Source: Chrysomallon squamiferum (lineage: Eukaryota > Mollusca > Gastropoda > Neomphalida > Peltospiridae). Taken from it: a DNA stretch of 64,000 bases. Below are positions 1 to 13,300 of this stretch, one piece after another. The stretch is taken from contig CM022679.1 in assembly GCA_012295275.1 (NCBI GenBank), positions 372,001 to 436,000 of the forward strand. The letters are read 5' to 3'. Position 1 is the stretch's first letter; the number at the start of each line of letters is the position of its first letter. Both the position numbers and the translations under genes were made by a program. The notes beneath the pieces were generated by a model. The model was not told the origin of the DNA. It saw only the letters and a program-made list of their open reading frames with translations, and made no database searches.

Positions 1-599
1 TTCTAACTGGTGTATTGACTCACGTGAACGTTTTATTATTCGTGGCTTTATTATTCGCATATTGCACTAAAACAATGTTTAAACGAAAATAAACACAAAA
101 ACAAACAACACACAAGGGACGTGCACAGATTCGCAGAAATTTAAATCCTATGTAACCCTCAAAATGTTCGCCGTACCCTTTTCATTTGCGTAACCCTATA
201 TATATATATATCAGTAATAATTCACATACAATAAGGATTGTGACTGAGATAAATTAATTAATACAGTTATCATGAGTTTCTTTATTATCTGAAAGAAAAT
301 AGCATTTCGTCGCGTTCGGTTAGTCGCGGTTCGGGAAAAATCTGAATAAAACGCACGCAATCGTCATATTACTGCTTTCTTTTTTTGGGTTTTCGTTACA
401 AAGTTTAAGTAATTTAGATACACGGCTGAAGGCGGGAGATTGTTATGCTACTGATAATTAATGGGTGGTTGATAATTAGTAATTTGTGACATTGTTAAAT
501 ACCACAGGAAAGGTTACATCGCAAATGGATCGAAATCTGTTGATTTCCAGTTTACCCAATACAAGTAACAGATAATTCTATATCCCAGACAACTAAAAC

Positions 600-1188
600 A
601 ATTTTTCATGAAAGAATGTCGTCACTCACTGGCCAACACTGCTGATGTAGTGAATGGCGTTTTATTTACAACGATGAGCAAACTGTCGTTCAGCATAGCA
701 CAAAAGTGCGCTTTGCAAGGACGGTTTTGTGCGATCATCACGCGAATGAAACGATCGTATGCGCAATTTCTGCATCCCTGTGTGCGCGCGTGTGTGTGAA
801 CAAATTAAACAAACAAAATACATATATTTGTGTGTGTGTGTATTTGAATATGTGTATGTTTATATAAAAATTAAGAAAAAACAAAGCAACTAAGAATAAA
901 ACAGTAACTTGATATTATAATTATACAAGCTTGACGAGTTCGGCTTGGTTGAGCTACAGTACCTTTGGGCAATTAGTACCAGGAAGTGGAAACATCGCGC
1001 CTGCGTAGAGTAGCAACCGAAGAAAAGAAGTAAATAATGGCGGATATATAGGAGAAAAGAAAGGCGAAATTTATCCGCAACATCTTTCGAATATTTAATA
1101 AAATATTAGATGTCTAACGATGTCAATCGATGGATGAAAGTTTTACTTTCCAAAATAAAGTAGTATTATAAAATCTAGTCGGAGGTAG
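600..1188 (+). promoter_or_regulatory. Promoter and non-coding first exon of the CK1 gene
   Basis: This segment is richer in CpG than its surroundings, most clearly at 640-800 and 990-1010. There is no TATA box at a useful distance. An NRF1-like GCGCCTGCGT lies at 997-1006 and a YY1-like ATGGCGG at 1037-1043, both common in TATA-less housekeeping promoters. A donor (GTAG|GTAAGA) follows 1188 and an acceptor (GTTTTCAG) ends at 1308, giving a 120-bp 5'UTR intron just before the start codon. If transcription starts upstream of 1037, the leader holds short upstream ORFs, including a four-codon one beginning at 1037. The transcription start is inferred. Confidence 0.5.
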
Positions 1189-1313
1189 GTAAGATGAATT
1201 AAGTGAAAACATAGCTACTGTACAGTGAAGTTTTGTTTATTTAGATAATCCTTCCCAGTGGATCACGTATTCAGTATTTTTATATCACTAATTCTGATTT
1301 GTTTTCAGTTAGA

Positions 1314-4300
1314 ATGGAGCTTCGGGTTGGTAACAAATACCGACTAGGCCGCAAGATTGGAAGCGGATCATTTGGAGACATCTATTTAGGTAAGCAGTAT
1401 GTTCTTTATCTTTCTTTTTGACATTTGTCAGCTGTCACTGAAAAAGGAGAGAGAGAGAGAGGAGAAAAAACGAATAACTCTACCATTAAAAAACAAAACA
1501 ATTAAAAACAAGTTAAAAATTAAAATAAAAAATCTAATAATAAAAAGAAGGAAATAAATAATTACAGTTTTACTGTTACTTATTTAGGATTATGGTGATA
1601 AAATATTTTTACATGTATAATATTGATTTATTGTTACTGATCATTTTGGTATGTATAATTTTGAATTAAAATAATGAAAATACAATGTATATGATCTCAT
1701 GTTCACTTTGTTCATATAATTTAATAAATTAAAAATTGATGACATTCAGGAGTGAACTAATCACTGAAGAAAAAAAAAGTATTTAATTGTTAATGTCACA
1801 GAGATGATTGGGAAAAAAATAATTTACAGTTTCAGTGGTAAAAACGTTTTTTGACATATTAAAAAGTTGAATGTATTTCAGTAATTTCATGAATAAAAAT
1901 ATTACACAACACTATAAAGAACAATCTGCATCCTTCAAATCTTGAATTGATTTTAAAAATTGTTTTAGCTGACATATATTTTTTTTAAATCATATTTTCA
2001 AATGGTAAAAATAAAGGAGTCTATAACTCAGCATACTTGTGCTCTAAGACATCTGAACAATCACAATGGAATGCATGGGTGAGACCTAATGTTTTGTTCA
2101 AGCAGTAATTAATAATGTTAGAAAACTCTCTATACCACCCAGCACGTTAGTTTGTTATAAATATATGGCTGTATATGTTTTGTGTTTCCTGTTTAAAATA
2201 AATACACTTTTTATGAAACACCTAAAATTTCAAAACACCGGTTTAACTTGAATGATGTTCAGGCACGAGTACTTTGTAAGTAAAATCATGATAGGAGTCA
2301 GTGTAGTTTTATAGCAGTAATTTTCTTCAACTTTTACTCTGACTTTTGTATGTAAAATCTTCAAAGAGTAATTTAAAAGTAGTTTACAGCTGCCATGGAT
2401 GTCACAGGACAAGAGACTATTCCGTCAGTAGTTAGAATGTTGAATCATTAGTATAAACTAACCATATTTTAAAAATAATTTTACAGGCACAGATATTTCC
2501 AATGGAGAGGAAGTTGCGATAAAGTTAGAATGTGTAAAGACAAAACATCCACAGCTGCACATAGAGAGCAAGATTTACCGCATGATGCAGGGAGGTGGTA
2601 AGAGTTCCTCAGTTTTCTCTAGGGCTGCATGACTTGACATAGAAGTCTCTGATCATCTAGATTCACATTTCACAATACACAGTAATTTCACCATTGTCAT
2701 TCTATGTTATTTATCACTTAGTAAGCATTGACCCTCTCACAGTTTTCTGAAAGAACCTTTCAATAAAAATGTTAGACTGATTGCACATAATTTATGAAAT
2801 AACAGGTCATTAAAGTTTGACTTACTCTGGTTCTGGATTGACCTATGAATGTCAGTCAAGTATTGTTTTATGGTTTTTAAATGAGAATAGTTTCTAATGG
2901 AAAAGAAAAGCCTAAAAGTAAAAACTTCAGATTTGTCAATTGATTTTGACATTACCAAAATATATAACCTCAGACTTTAAATATGTATATATATACATAT
3001 ATATATATATATGAGCAGTAACTGTTGGAATAGTGCACACAGTTTCTGATGTGGTGTCATTGTATGTGCGTGTTACAGTCAAACCCACTTTATGTATTTG
3101 GTATTCCCTTGTGGTTTCATGTTTTATGTAAGAAAATTCAAATGAAGTATTTCTACAAAAGTTATTTATATATAAAAAACACTTGTAAAAAGAACAAATA
3201 ATTTAAAAAAAAAAGAAAAGAAAAGGAAATAGTGGAAAAACATTTAGTTTTTATCACAGAATGATGATAAGAAGTACTTGAGTTTTCAGTAACTGTGATC
3301 AGAGACTTCCTGTCATTAAATTACTAATTTAATTTTTATATCTCATGCATGATCTGTCTGATAATATATTTTGTTAGCATATTTTATATCTGAGTTTTTT
3401 TTTTTTTTTCCGTATTCATGCTGACTCATTAATAAATGCTTAAACTTCTTTTCTTAATTCACCTTTGATGAGTGTATGCAAACTGAAATTTAGTGTCTGC
3501 AGTGTGTTAATCTCACTTTGAATATGGGCATTTAAACAGCATGGTGTTTTTATAAAAAATTCAAACGACTGATATTTTTCAATTTGTATGGTGACAGTGT
3601 ATTGTTTGTAATATTATCTGAACCTGATTATAACCGTTCCTGCTTCCATTTTTAGCATTAAGACTAGACTATGGAAATATAATCATTTTGCAAATCATTA
3701 GGATGATTGTGTTGATAAATTGCTGATAAATATGAGTAAAAGATAGATCTAATGTGTTAAACGTTCTTTGAAGGTTGGAAAATAGTGCTGTCCAGTCCTA
3801 TATATTTTATTATAGAATAAAACAAATAAACTGTCAAAAATATGAATTTTTGCTCACTGATGGGAAAATACTTTTTACTATCACAGGCAACTTTTTCTTC
3901 TTCTTTTCTTTAATGTGGATAATCCAGCAGAGAGTTTATTATCATATTGAACAAACCACCAGTCATTAAAATGGATGGACTTTTCCTCTGTCATGTCAAT
4001 AGGGGGCTTATCTGCAGATAGATGAATTTAAAATATAAATTTCCACTTTATTTATCATAATGCATGGGACAGCAACAAATATCACCTTCTATAGTGTCTA
4101 TCTTTATCAAGCCTGCACTTAATTTGTGTAAGGCTGTCTGTATATCAAGACTTCAGACATACTTTTTAATATAAAATCTGACATGCTGTCTTTTTCTTGG
4201 ATCACAAGAGGTTGCTTTGTTTATTGGAATTGATTATTCTTGGAAATAGCTCAGTAAATAATCATTGAAGAAATAGTGATGCATTTTGGGTAAGATATCA

Positions 4301-7300
4301 TTCTGCATTTGTCATCATGTGCTGTAGATGGTGATTGGTTATGTAGTTCACTTGACTTAAAGGACTGTGATGGATGTTCTGACCATTGTTTACGAAATTT
4401 AATCAGCTGTTTCACACAAATTTACCCAAATAAGATGTTACACTATAACCGAAAACATGTAAGTACTTTCAGGAAAGATGTAGAAAAGATCAGTTTACAT
4501 GGTAATGATAAAAAAAAAAGTATTGAACACTGATATTATCTAATGTCAGTTTCCTGAACTGCATTTCATAATATTATTTCCCATTTAAAAAAAACAACAA
4601 AAAAAAACATAATAAAAAAACCAAAGAAAGATTTTATAATACAAAAATGTTGATGATATTTACAATTTTGTAATAGCATTTAGAAATTGTCTTAAAAAAA
4701 TAAAAAATCTTAATAGATTAACCTCTCTGTTATAAACATACACATGCATTTGAAATATTTACCTGCAATATTTGACCTGTCAGTTATGGAGATGCTGAAA
4801 CTGAAATCAAACCGATCTTCTTCTCTTTTTTTTATCTTTTTTTTTTATCTCTCCTTTCTAATGTGTAACTGACACTGAAAATAAAGGGGTAAAAAAGAAG
4901 ATTTTACCACTGCATGGCTCCTTAATATTCAAAACCAATTGGTCCACTAAGTGTGGTCACTGAGAATATGAATTTACTTTTAAGTACAAATGTTATCTGT
5001 TGTGTATGTTAATATACGATTCTGCCTATACTTTATGATTGTACAGATGTTATCAACTTGTATTTGTTGAGAATTCAAATGATTTGGGATATAAACTTGT
5101 GATATCAGTAAGCCAAACGTTAATGTTTCTCCATTTCATTGGTTGCATGTTTTAGTATCCAATACACACTTAATAATGCATGTTTTCTGGAGTAGATAAT
5201 TGATTAAAATTTATCCAAGTAAGTTTTAAAATGTAGCTATGTTAAAATTATATTTCAAACCTTTACTAATTCTCCTCTGTTGAATTAACCATCAAAAACA
5301 AAGTTACTGGGTCTCTAAAACTGTTGGATAAACATATATCATGAAGTTAGCTAAAATATTTCCAGTAAACCTTAAAAGCAAATAAATGTGAAGTGTAGGT
5401 GTAAATTTGAACATCCTAGTATAACTTGAAGATTAATGATACGTTACAGCTGTCTTACTTTACAGGTTATTAACAATTTGCAGTTTTCAAGTTATTCATG
5501 ATGAGGCACAGCTGGAATTGATGAAATGCAAATATGATTGCAAATAAATGGCTGTAGATAACACATAGTACATTTTCATGTTTTGAATATATGTAAAAAT
5601 TTGAATGGGTTTAGATATGGCTTCTTTTTGCTACTGTTGATATAACTTTGTGACCATGTTAAAGAATAACAGTATAAATGTAATAGATTATACAAACACT
5701 GCAGCCAGATGTGTTTAAAGAGCCAGCTGTTAATAAGAGTTTTATTGAACTCCCATACAAAATATAGCTTATTTGTTTGTTTTTATTATTGTTTCACTGC
5801 TGTTAAAATTGATCATCTTCAGCAGATATTTTTAAGAACTGGTCTGAATAAACTGGTCTATATTTAAGCCTTAGCAATATGTATATTTAATAATTTTTCC
5901 AAAACATAAATGTTACCATTTTTGTTTTTGTCTTGCTTTGGGTGAAACATCATCCAGTATGTATTCTTTTTGTGGGGGTATTTAAGTGATGAAATTGGAT
6001 TTTTAAAAATACTTTGGTAACACTGAATATTTATGATGAAATTATTTTATATACTTTTCAGCAACATGAATAGTTTGTTATTTTTGTAAAAAAAGGGTCA
6101 TCTTCTGCTGACACTGGTGACACTGGTGACACTGACATTTCTTTCTGCTCATTTGCTAGTATTAAATATTTATTTTATTCTTCTTTCTTTTTTTTTCAGA
6201 ATTTAATTTTTTAAAAATATTATTATTTTTTTTTTTTCATTCAAATAATGGGAACAAAGTAAGACTGCTGTATAGAAAATATTTTTATGTCTAGATGTGA
6301 AAGCATGTTGTCTCTCTGTTTTTCAGTGGGCATACCTACAATTAAGTGGTGTGGTGCTGAAGGAGACTACAATGTTATGGTGATGGAATTGCTGGGACCC
6401 AGTCTTGAAGATCTCTTTAACTTTTGTTCACGCAAATTCAGTCTTAAAACAGTTTTGCTTTTGGCAGATCAGTTGGTATGAAAAGAAAGTTTTATATTTT
6501 ATTCATATGTACTGGTTGATTATTTGTTGTTTATATCAGAGTTAATAAGATATTCTTTTTTTTCACAAAATGAAACGTTTAGCATTTTTCTTAAACATAA
6601 ATGTTAAATGCTTGTTCTATAACATTTTAATCTGAAAATGTTTTGTTTTCTAGATAAGCCGAATTGAATACATACATTCTAAGAATTTTATTCACCGTGA
6701 TGTGAAACCAGACAATTTTCTGATGGGTCTAGGTAAAAAGGGCAATTTAGTTTACATAATAGACTTTGGACTTGCCAAAAAGTACAGAGATGCACGGACA
6801 CATCAGCACATACCTTATCGAGAAAACAAGAATCTCACAGGAACAGCTAGATATGCCAGTATAAACACACATTTGGGAATAGGTAAGTATTTGATTTAAA
6901 ACAAATTGTTAAGCTTTCCCGATCTACATGATTCAAAGGAGAGTGATCACAGGCTTTAGTCAAAATGTACATTTCTCAGTTTTACTGTCAATATTTTGAG
7001 AACAAAACTGACAGCATTGTTATATTTTGGTGATTATTTTCAAAACGTTGTTAGATTTCTGTTTATTTTGAGAGCAAAACAGATGCTTTGACTTTGTTAT
7101 ATTTCTGTGATTATTTTCAGAACAAATCATATTAGAACTTTGTTACATTTCTGTGACTATTTTCAGAACAAAGCAGGCGGGATGACATGGAGTCATTAGG
7201 CTATGTGTTTATGTACTTCCTTAGAGGAAGTTTGCCATGGCAAGGATTAAAGGCAGCAACTAAAAGACAGAAATATGAGAGAATCAGTGAGAAAAAAATG

Positions 7301-10300
7301 TCAACTCCAATTGAAGAGCTCTGTAAAGGATTTCCTTGTGAGTTATATCATTACAGTTACTTTAAATGTTGCATTGCAGTAGAAGAAATGTCAGTTATAC
7401 TGTTATTTTCATTGTACTTTAGAAGTGCTTATATGTAAATATTTTGATTCATTTAACATTAAAATATTTGCATATTTTTTATTTGTTGAATATTTTATTT
7501 AAAATTGTGATAGTGTGCCAGTTATTTATATCTGTTATTCCCAACAATTATATTTCAGTAACTTTATTTTTAAAACAAAATATTCATTCATGCCCCATAC
7601 TTTGGAATTTCCAATTGCTTGTAAAATGATCAAATTTCTTAGAATAAATTGATGAAAATTCCACAAAATGATTGTTTTAAAAACACCAATTAAAGCCATT
7701 TTTCAGTTTTAGATTCCCACATATTTTTAACAGTTAAAAACTAATCTGAATCAACTCTGTTTTGAGTTGCTTTGTTATTTCTGGCTTGAGACATGCAGAT
7801 CAGCAGGAAATTTGCATGCAGCATTTAGTCTGTTTGGTAGTAAAATGCAGCTGATGTAATTGCAACATTTTTGTTTCTGATGTTCAGTTTTTGTATGTGA
7901 TGATAGGATAGTGCTGTAACTCAGCACTGTGCAGTTGGTAGACAAGGCTGACACATAAAGAAAAGCTTTAATAAAGAATAAAAACTGATTTGTTGTGCTC
8001 CTTTCCAGCATGAAACCTCATTAATTTTGTTAAAAAAATGTTAAATACATTACTGCTTTTGAAGATGTAAATTTTTTTGTGTTGTTTTAAAGCTGAAAAT
8101 TTCCTTTATAACAACATGTACATAATTTTGTTTTCATACTTTGTAACCTACTGCTCTTTACTGTTTTGTAAAAATGTAATGTTTGTTTAATTTCAGCTGA
8201 GTTTGCAACGTATTTGAATTTCTGCCGTTCACTGCGCTTTGATGACAAACCTGACTACTCGTATCTACGACAACTATTCCGTAACCTCTTCCATCGACAG
8301 GGCTTCACCTACGACTACGTTTTTGACTGGAACATGTTAAAATTTGTATGTTGCAAATATTTTTGAAAAGTTTATGGATGTAAAAATTAGCACTATTTGT
8401 TTTCTTTTTTTCTTCATTTGTAATCCTAATAATTAAATATCCCAAACATTTGGCCAGCGCAACATTTTTATTACAAAACTAGATATATTGAATTTTTGTT
8501 GTCAGATATACAAGACTGGTAATCAGTGTTAAATATAAACTGTTTGAATTCAGACTGTCAGACACATAACACTGGTAATCAGTGTTAAATGTAAGCTGTT
8601 TGAATTCAGACTGTCAGACACATAACACTGGTAATCAGTGTTCAATGTAAACTGTTTGAATTCAGACTGTCAGACACATAACACTGGTAATCAGTGTTCA
8701 ATGTAAACTGTTTGAATTCAGACTGTCAGACACATAACACTGGTAATCAGTGTTCAATGTAAACTGTTTGAATTCAGACTGTCAGACACATAACACTGGT
8801 AATCAGTGTTCAATGTAAACTGTTTGAATTCAGACTGTCAGACACATAACACTGGTAATCAGTGTTCAATGTAAACTGTTTGAATTCAGACTGTCAGACA
8901 CATAACACTGGTAATCAGTGTTCAATGTAAACTGTTTGAATTCAGACTGTTAACACTGGTAATCAGTGTTCAATGTAAACTGTTTGAATTCAGACTGTCA
9001 GACACATAACACTGGTAATCAGTGTTCAATGTAAACTGTTTGAATTCAGACTGTCAGACACATAACACTGGTAATCAGTGTTAAATGTAAACTGTTTGAA
9101 TTTAGGGTGTTCGAGGCTCAGAAGATATGGATAAAGACCGCAAACTTCACAGCTCAACAAGAGGAATTCAGGGAACTGCTGTTCCTGGGCGTGTGCGTAG
9201 TGATCAACTTGGTGTACAGGCAGTTCCTCAGTCTGGAGATTTCAACTGTAAGTAGACAATTTTGTTTGAAAACTTACTAGTTTATTTCACATTGTTTCTA
9301 TTTCACCTCTGTTATCATGAGTATTGAAATTTAATACATTCTGTTATAGAAAAAAAAAGTTGCAAAATGCATGTTTATTAAGTGATACAATTTTCATGTT
9401 GACATTCTTATTAAAAACATTATTGTATAAGTGCTGTAAATAATGTTTATTGTAAACATTAATGAAAACCTACTGAGGTAAAAGCTGCTGATAAAAAACC
9501 CACTTTTTCACTGAGATTTCATGAACATGCGTGACTTCAGAGGTGAGAATGTCACTTCACATTAAATCTTATAACATTAACTCTACAAGTTTTTTATTCA
9601 ATTTTATATTTCTGTTCATTTTTCTTTTTTGTACCAATGTCAGATTGTTATGGCATACAGCATGGCTTGTTAGAAATGTTGAATTTTGAAAAATAATTCA
9701 TTTTAAAGAAATTGCATCTTGCTGTTTAGTTGAAATGTTCCCAGATTGATTAAAGTTTACTTTTGTATGTGAAAAATCATTTTGAAAAAAGAAAAAATTA
9801 TTTTATATTTATATTTTTTGAAACCTGTTTTGGTTAGTTATCAAAATAATGTTAACAAGTAATATTACAAAGTCCAGTAGCTATGATAGTTCAGTGATTA
9901 TTAAATCTTTTGACACTGATTTAAAATCCAACAAAAATGTTGTGACAAAAGCAGTTAAGCATTATTTGTCAGTTTTATATGTCATAAATTAGACTTTGCA
10001 TTCACTTTTGTTATTTTGTTTGTGAATTTGTAACAATCAGATTTTTAACTTGTGAGAACTTTATTGGTAATTTGAAGTCTAATGTCACAGTTGAGATGAT
10101 GGCAGGAAATCTGATGTAAATTTAGAATTTTCATTCAGGATTGTCAACAAAGAAAAAATAGGAAAACAAAGGAAGGTTTCAGTGGGATATGGACATCAGA
10201 TTGAGAATTTATGCTGTGTAACAAATTTGTTAAAACACTGACCATAGAAACACATCAAAACACATCAGTGTCTGCATCCAAAATAACTAAATTTGATTTT

Positions 10301-13300
10301 TATTTAACTGTTAGGAAAGAATTGTTTTCATGTATAGTGAAGAATTTGCAGTTTGAGGAGAGGTTAATGAAAATGAACAACTTGAGTTCTGAGTTTCTGC
10401 ATGCAAATGAAATAAGGAAACCTGAATTGCATGTTCTGCATGAAATTGTCTTATTGTATGTACAGCAGTCAGTAGTTCTGTGATTTTCTTAACAAGCATT
10501 AAAACTACTGTTTTTCACTGTTATATCTAAAATGGTTATCTGTTCACCATTGTTAACTGGCTATCAACAGTTCATTTGACTGATAAAACTGCGTTCATTT
10601 TCATCAGTTTATTGTAAAGTGATTAATAAACAGCATGCTTGTATATACCAAGTTTGAAGAGTTGTATATGTAAAGAATTATGCTTATTATCATATCACTT
10701 GATAATTTGTAATATTTTATGTACATGTCAATACATAGAAGAAAATGTGGGTTTGCTTTACTGACATTGAATTCCAGATTAAAACATTATTCTTTAAATG
10801 GGTGTGTGACAAAAATACTGCAGTAATTAGCATTAAAAATAAAAAAAGTATTACTTTTCAACAGTGGTTGAGCTTTTTGAAGAATGTGTCAATAAAAATG
10901 TCATAGCTAGTTTATTTGTATCTGTTTATATGGATTTATCCTTTTGTGTCCATTTTTCTGTTGACCCGTTTTTGTTTTTAATCCTTTAAGACCTCAGTAT
11001 GTAATGTGTACAATTAGTAAACTTTGTCAACATTATAACTTAAACATAGAAAGATTTTCTTTTAATAAATGGCATCCAGCAGACATAGGTGCTTTTTTTT
11101 TCTTTTTGGGGGATTTCAGCTAACAAACAAAAGTGTATGCATTGGTTTATATTGGATATATTGTTTTCAAGTTTGATCTGTTTTTGTGTATGTATTTTGG
11201 TGTTTTTCCAACAACAAAATAAAAAAATATCTGTGTTAGAAATAGACTGCCATTGTAGTGAAATACGGCAGGTTGAGATCTTGGTGATGAAACACATGTT
11301 TAATGACGTATTTATTTGTGATAGTGATAAAATGTTAAAGGTTTTCACCAGTGTGAAATAGAATGGTTTTCAGTTAACAAATATAACATTACTTGTTTTA
11401 TAATAAATGTTTGTCAGATAATGTGTTGTTGGGTATGTCTCATATTTTTCAGCATTTTCCAGTTGAAATGATATAGAAAATAACTGCATTTCTGTAGACT
11501 ATTTAGTGTTAAAAAAAAAGAAAAGAAAAGATTTACCCAGATTGTGACTGATTACCTGTAATATTCATTGTCAGTATAATGAGAACAATCATTAGACATA
11601 AGATATAAAGATAAGATGCCATTACCTTAAAATAATATTATGGCATTGTTTTCAAGGAAAAAATAGTGCTAAAATTCCATGGTATTTTTCACAGAAATTC
11701 AGTTTGATTCTTTCACTTGTATATTGCAGAATATAATTGAAGTATAAATAGTGATAGTAAAGTATATGTAACAGTCTAGTTTCTGGTGTTGAAAATGAAG
11801 ACAATAATCCAGTAAGAGTATTTAAGACTGACAAATAGTGTAGATTATGTCAAACTAGTAATAAGCAAACTGTCTACAGTCTGGTTATGGGATCTTTCTT
11901 TTAATGATTAAAAAAAAAAACAAAAAAAAACAAACAAACAAAAAACAACAACCCTTGTTTTAGTCACTATTAAATAACTTGTTAGTATTCTTGTTTTAGA
12001 ATTAACATTAAAACTAATGGTAAAAGAACAGTGATTAGTTACATTGATGTTTTTTTCTTTTTTCTTCTATTATTAATAAAGGGCAAGACTTCAGTCAGTA
12101 GTCACTTTAGTGTATCAAAAATATATCATATTCCAATATTATACATGTATATTAGTATATTAACTTCTTCATGGATAAACTAAATACGGTGAAAAGTATT
12201 TTGAAAAACATATGGTCTAAGGAATGGGGTTGCCCAAAACTGAAATGAAAACCAACATAAGATACAATCAAACACTGTAAACAATGATAATGCTTTTTGT
12301 GATTTGTTGATGATGATGATAATGATGTTGATATCACTTGTATAATTAACTGATAATAATGATGCTGTTATTTGCTGTTGATGGTTACACTATTGTATGA
12401 TTTGCCAATGATGATGCTGTTATATGATTTGTTGATGAAGATAATGTATGTTTTATTGATATCACTTGTATGATTGATTGTTGATAATAATGCTGTTGTA
12501 TGATTGTTTGATGATGACATGTTTTTGTATGGTTTGTTGATAACGATAATGCTGTTATATGATTTATTGATGAAGAAGATAACAGTGGTATGATTCGATG
12601 ATAATATAGTATGATTTGTTGATAATGATAATGCTGTTACATGATCTGTTGATAGTATGATAATGTATGATTTGTTGACAGTATGATAATAATAATGTAT
12701 GATTTGTTGACAGTATGATAATAATGTATGATTTGTTGACAGTATGATAATAATATTGTATGATTTATTGACAGTATGATAATACTGTTGTATGAATGGC
12801 AGTAAACTGGGCAGCATTCTAAACTTGAGCCAGTTTATTTTGATTGAATATAGGTTATCATAAAATAGTCATTGGTTTAGTCACACATTTAGTTTGTTTG
12901 TGTGTCAGGTTAATTTGTTGTGTTTAGAAATGACCACATCTGCTTTCCCTTTAAGATATTGTCTCCATCCGAAGCAAATTTAGTATTTGAATACCTTTAA
13001 TACATTTTTAAAAAGTCTTCATTTATTCTAAGGAGATTACGAGACTGGTCACCGCTTTTAATGAATCTCTGTGATACGTTTTTTACATACTGCTACTCGT
13101 GTAAAATAAATATATATATATAGACTGTACAGAAAAGGTTTGATGAATTTGAAAGGAAGGGTTATCTCCAGAAAACATTGGTTTCCACAGTCAGTATATT
13201 TAATTCATTGTGGTTCTTCAGTTCATGTTTGAGTTAAATATTTATAACTAAAACATCAAATCCATTTTAATAAATAATGATATGGGTAAAACATAAAACA

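Noticed and set aside
21-26. CACGTG E-box 1.3 kb upstream of CK1 as a clock element
   Set aside because: A single six-base motif far from the likely promoter is expected by chance; nothing else supports circadian control.
608-799. 63-codon ORF upstream of CK1
   Set aside because: It falls in the CpG-rich promoter segment and has no family resemblance or splice context.
11040-11361. Overlapping 90- and 102-codon ORFs on opposite strands
   Set aside because: They lie inside CK1 intron 7, are AT-driven and have no conserved motif.
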